In this document: positions 62,816 through 64,000 of the stretch, in pieces
Numbering within the stretch: the stretch's first letter is position 1
How the letters are laid out: each line of letters opens with the position of its first letter
Assembly: GCA_030248195.1 (NCBI GenBank)
Contig: JASAND010030481.1
Location: forward strand, 1-64,000
Origin: Trissonchulus latispiculum
Taxonomy: Eukaryota; Nematoda; Enoplea; Enoplida; Ironidae
Reading direction: 5' to 3'
DNA: 64,000 bases
Notes under the pieces: model-generated
The model's database searches: none
Seen by the model: only the letters and a program-made list of their open reading frames with translations
What the model was told of the DNA's origin: nothing
Position numbers and translations under genes: made by a program

Positions 62816-63107
62816 CTACACCCGAGAAACCGGGCAAATCATTGCTTGGTTCTGGGGTTGGATTGGTTGACAACTCCTAAACAAGTGAGGTAAAAACTCT
62901 GGAGTTTCAGGATACTGAAGATCTTCCACTTGGTCTGAGATGAGAGGAGGAGAAGTTGTCATAGCTACATCCTGAGGTAGACTGGGTGACATCGCTGCTT
63001 CTTCAAAGAGGTCAGGCGTCGTTGGAGGTACTGGAGGGTCATCCATAACAAAACGTGGAGAAGGTGTGGGCGTAACTAGTTCCACAATATCTGGCGACTG
63101 ATTGGAC
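62816..63107 (-). CDS. Pro/acid-rich exon upstream of the RING-like frame
   Basis: Starts after an acceptor-like CTATTTTAG and reads SPDIVELVTPTPSPRF, PPVPPTTPDLFEEAAM and VEDLQYPETPEFLPHLF, in the same frame as the RING-like part but separated by one TAG. The CCCGGTTTCTCGGGTGTAG at the junction could itself be an intron end. It is probably the same gene, as a disordered N-terminal region; the exact structure is unresolved. Confidence 0.4.
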
Positions 63108-63879
63108 TAAAATAGACAAAGATTTGTGGACAATACGTTTATTGTAGTGATACAACAGAGTCGGTCCCAACTTTATCATTATCATTATCATTGTGAGCAT
63201 TATCACAACCGAGATCCAACATTTAGCGAAATTTTGAAAAAGCCTGACATTTTTGAACAAAATTTTTAAAATCCATTATAGGCTAAATTCGTGCAAATCG
63301 CTTTCTCGAGAGTTTTCTTTATCACGAATAATTCAAAATACGCGAATTCTAAATTGGTTAATAATAGCAATACTATAATCGATTAATTGTGTGCTATTTG
63401 CAAATAGATAACAAACTATTAGATGGATAAATGTTCGAAATATTCTTTCATTTTTATTTACGATTTTATTATTCAAAAGAATTTTCATACTTACAGTTGG
63501 ATTCCACATAAAAATTAGAATTAACACACAAAAATTAACATTTTGCTGTTCCAATCAAATTGCAAAACTCCTTAATTCAATCTCACGTTCTCAGATTTTT
63601 GATGTACAACGCTACTGCATAATGGAGATTTTTCAACAACTTTTGTAGAAAATGAGGACCGAATATCATACCCCCCCCTTTAATGATAGTAATTTTCTAG
63701 CACAGAAATTAATGTGTTATTGGAGTTTATTTAGTCTCTCATCCAACCCACGCTCGACTCAATTATGATCCATTCAAATCAGTTTCACCAAGAGTGCATA
63801 ATTGCACTATATATAAGAAGAAGAGTAAGCCACTAGAGGGCTACTCTTCTTGGCATTGCGTAACGGTGCTCCGACCACA
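63108..63879. other. Intergenic, no gene seen
   Basis: AT-rich; nothing recognised on either strand. Confidence 0.4.
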
Positions 63880-63887
63880 ATACGCGA

Positions 63888-63996
63888 ATGTTCCCCCGTT
63901 TGGTGGAGGGGTAGCTCTCTTCGACAAAGCATACCCCCCTCCGTTTGGTGGGGGTAGCAGAAAAGAGGCCCCCGTTTGGTGGGGGGGGTAGCCAAC
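63888..63996. repeat. CCCCCGTTTGGTGG tandem repeat
   Basis: Three units of (C)CCCCGTTTGGTGGRGGGGTAGC with variable spacers; continues to the window edge. Confidence 0.8.
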
Positions 63997-64000
63997 AGCC

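Overview
The window is eukaryotic nuclear DNA, almost certainly from an invertebrate animal. It has spliceosomal introns, eukaryotic tRNA genes with internal pol III boxes, two families of seven-transmembrane receptor genes, and dense remains of LTR and non-LTR retrotransposons, MITEs, foldback elements and tRNA-derived SINEs. The intron-poor serpentine receptors occurring as decayed tandem copies recall nematodes, but I cannot fix the phylum. Most of the sequence is AT-rich and non-coding, and host genes are few.

Layout. 0.8-2.7 kb: a broken NADAR + SGNH-hydrolase gene followed by a possible LTR. 3.4-7.7 kb: a receptor gene fragment with a young gag-less gypsy element (4189-7745) beside it. 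8.8-9.2 kb: a MITE. 9.6-10.7 kb: an intact seven-transmembrane receptor. 11.6-13.9 kb: a three-exon BEN-domain gene. 14.5-16.3 kb: an ISAzo13-like DDE transposase broken by one stop. 17-30 kb: non-coding DNA with hAT-like MITEs (several with perfect 8-bp target duplications), SINE-like and foldback elements. 30.6-35.7 kb: a long-terminal-inverted-repeat element with a non-LTR retrotransposon nested in one arm. 38.3-43.7 kb: a segmental duplication carrying tRNA-Asp, its anticodon-switched copy and an initiator tRNA-Met, with a gypsy fragment between the copies. 43.7-48.0 kb: a second non-LTR retrotransposon (PHD, endonuclease, RT, RNase H) with a (CAA)n tail. 48.65-55.61 kb: a complete but decayed gypsy element with 189-bp LTRs. 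57.8-58.8 kb: an intact rhodopsin-like receptor. 60-64 kb: a SINE, minisatellites, a MITE and a possible RING-type gene.

The standout is the 48.65-55.61 kb gypsy element. Downstream of pol, where a retrovirus has env, it carries on the same strand a third coding region with an N-terminal NADAR domain (a fold linked to ADP-ribose removal and N-glycosidic chemistry) and a C-terminal SGNH/GDSL hydrolase domain. The same two-domain architecture, clearly diverged, recurs at 0.86-1.93 kb. A splice-acceptor-like site sits exactly at the 5' edge of the NADAR coding region in the gypsy copy, with an in-frame stop just before it, so expression from a spliced subgenomic RNA is plausible. Both copies are now broken.

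Other points worth attention are a tRNA-Asp body carrying a Glu (TTC) anticodon, a retrotransposon whose primer-binding site contains the whole 3' half of tRNA-Ser(GCT) fused to the gag zinc knuckle, and an animal ISAzo13-like transposase with a C-terminal zinc finger that one nonsense codon separates from intactness.
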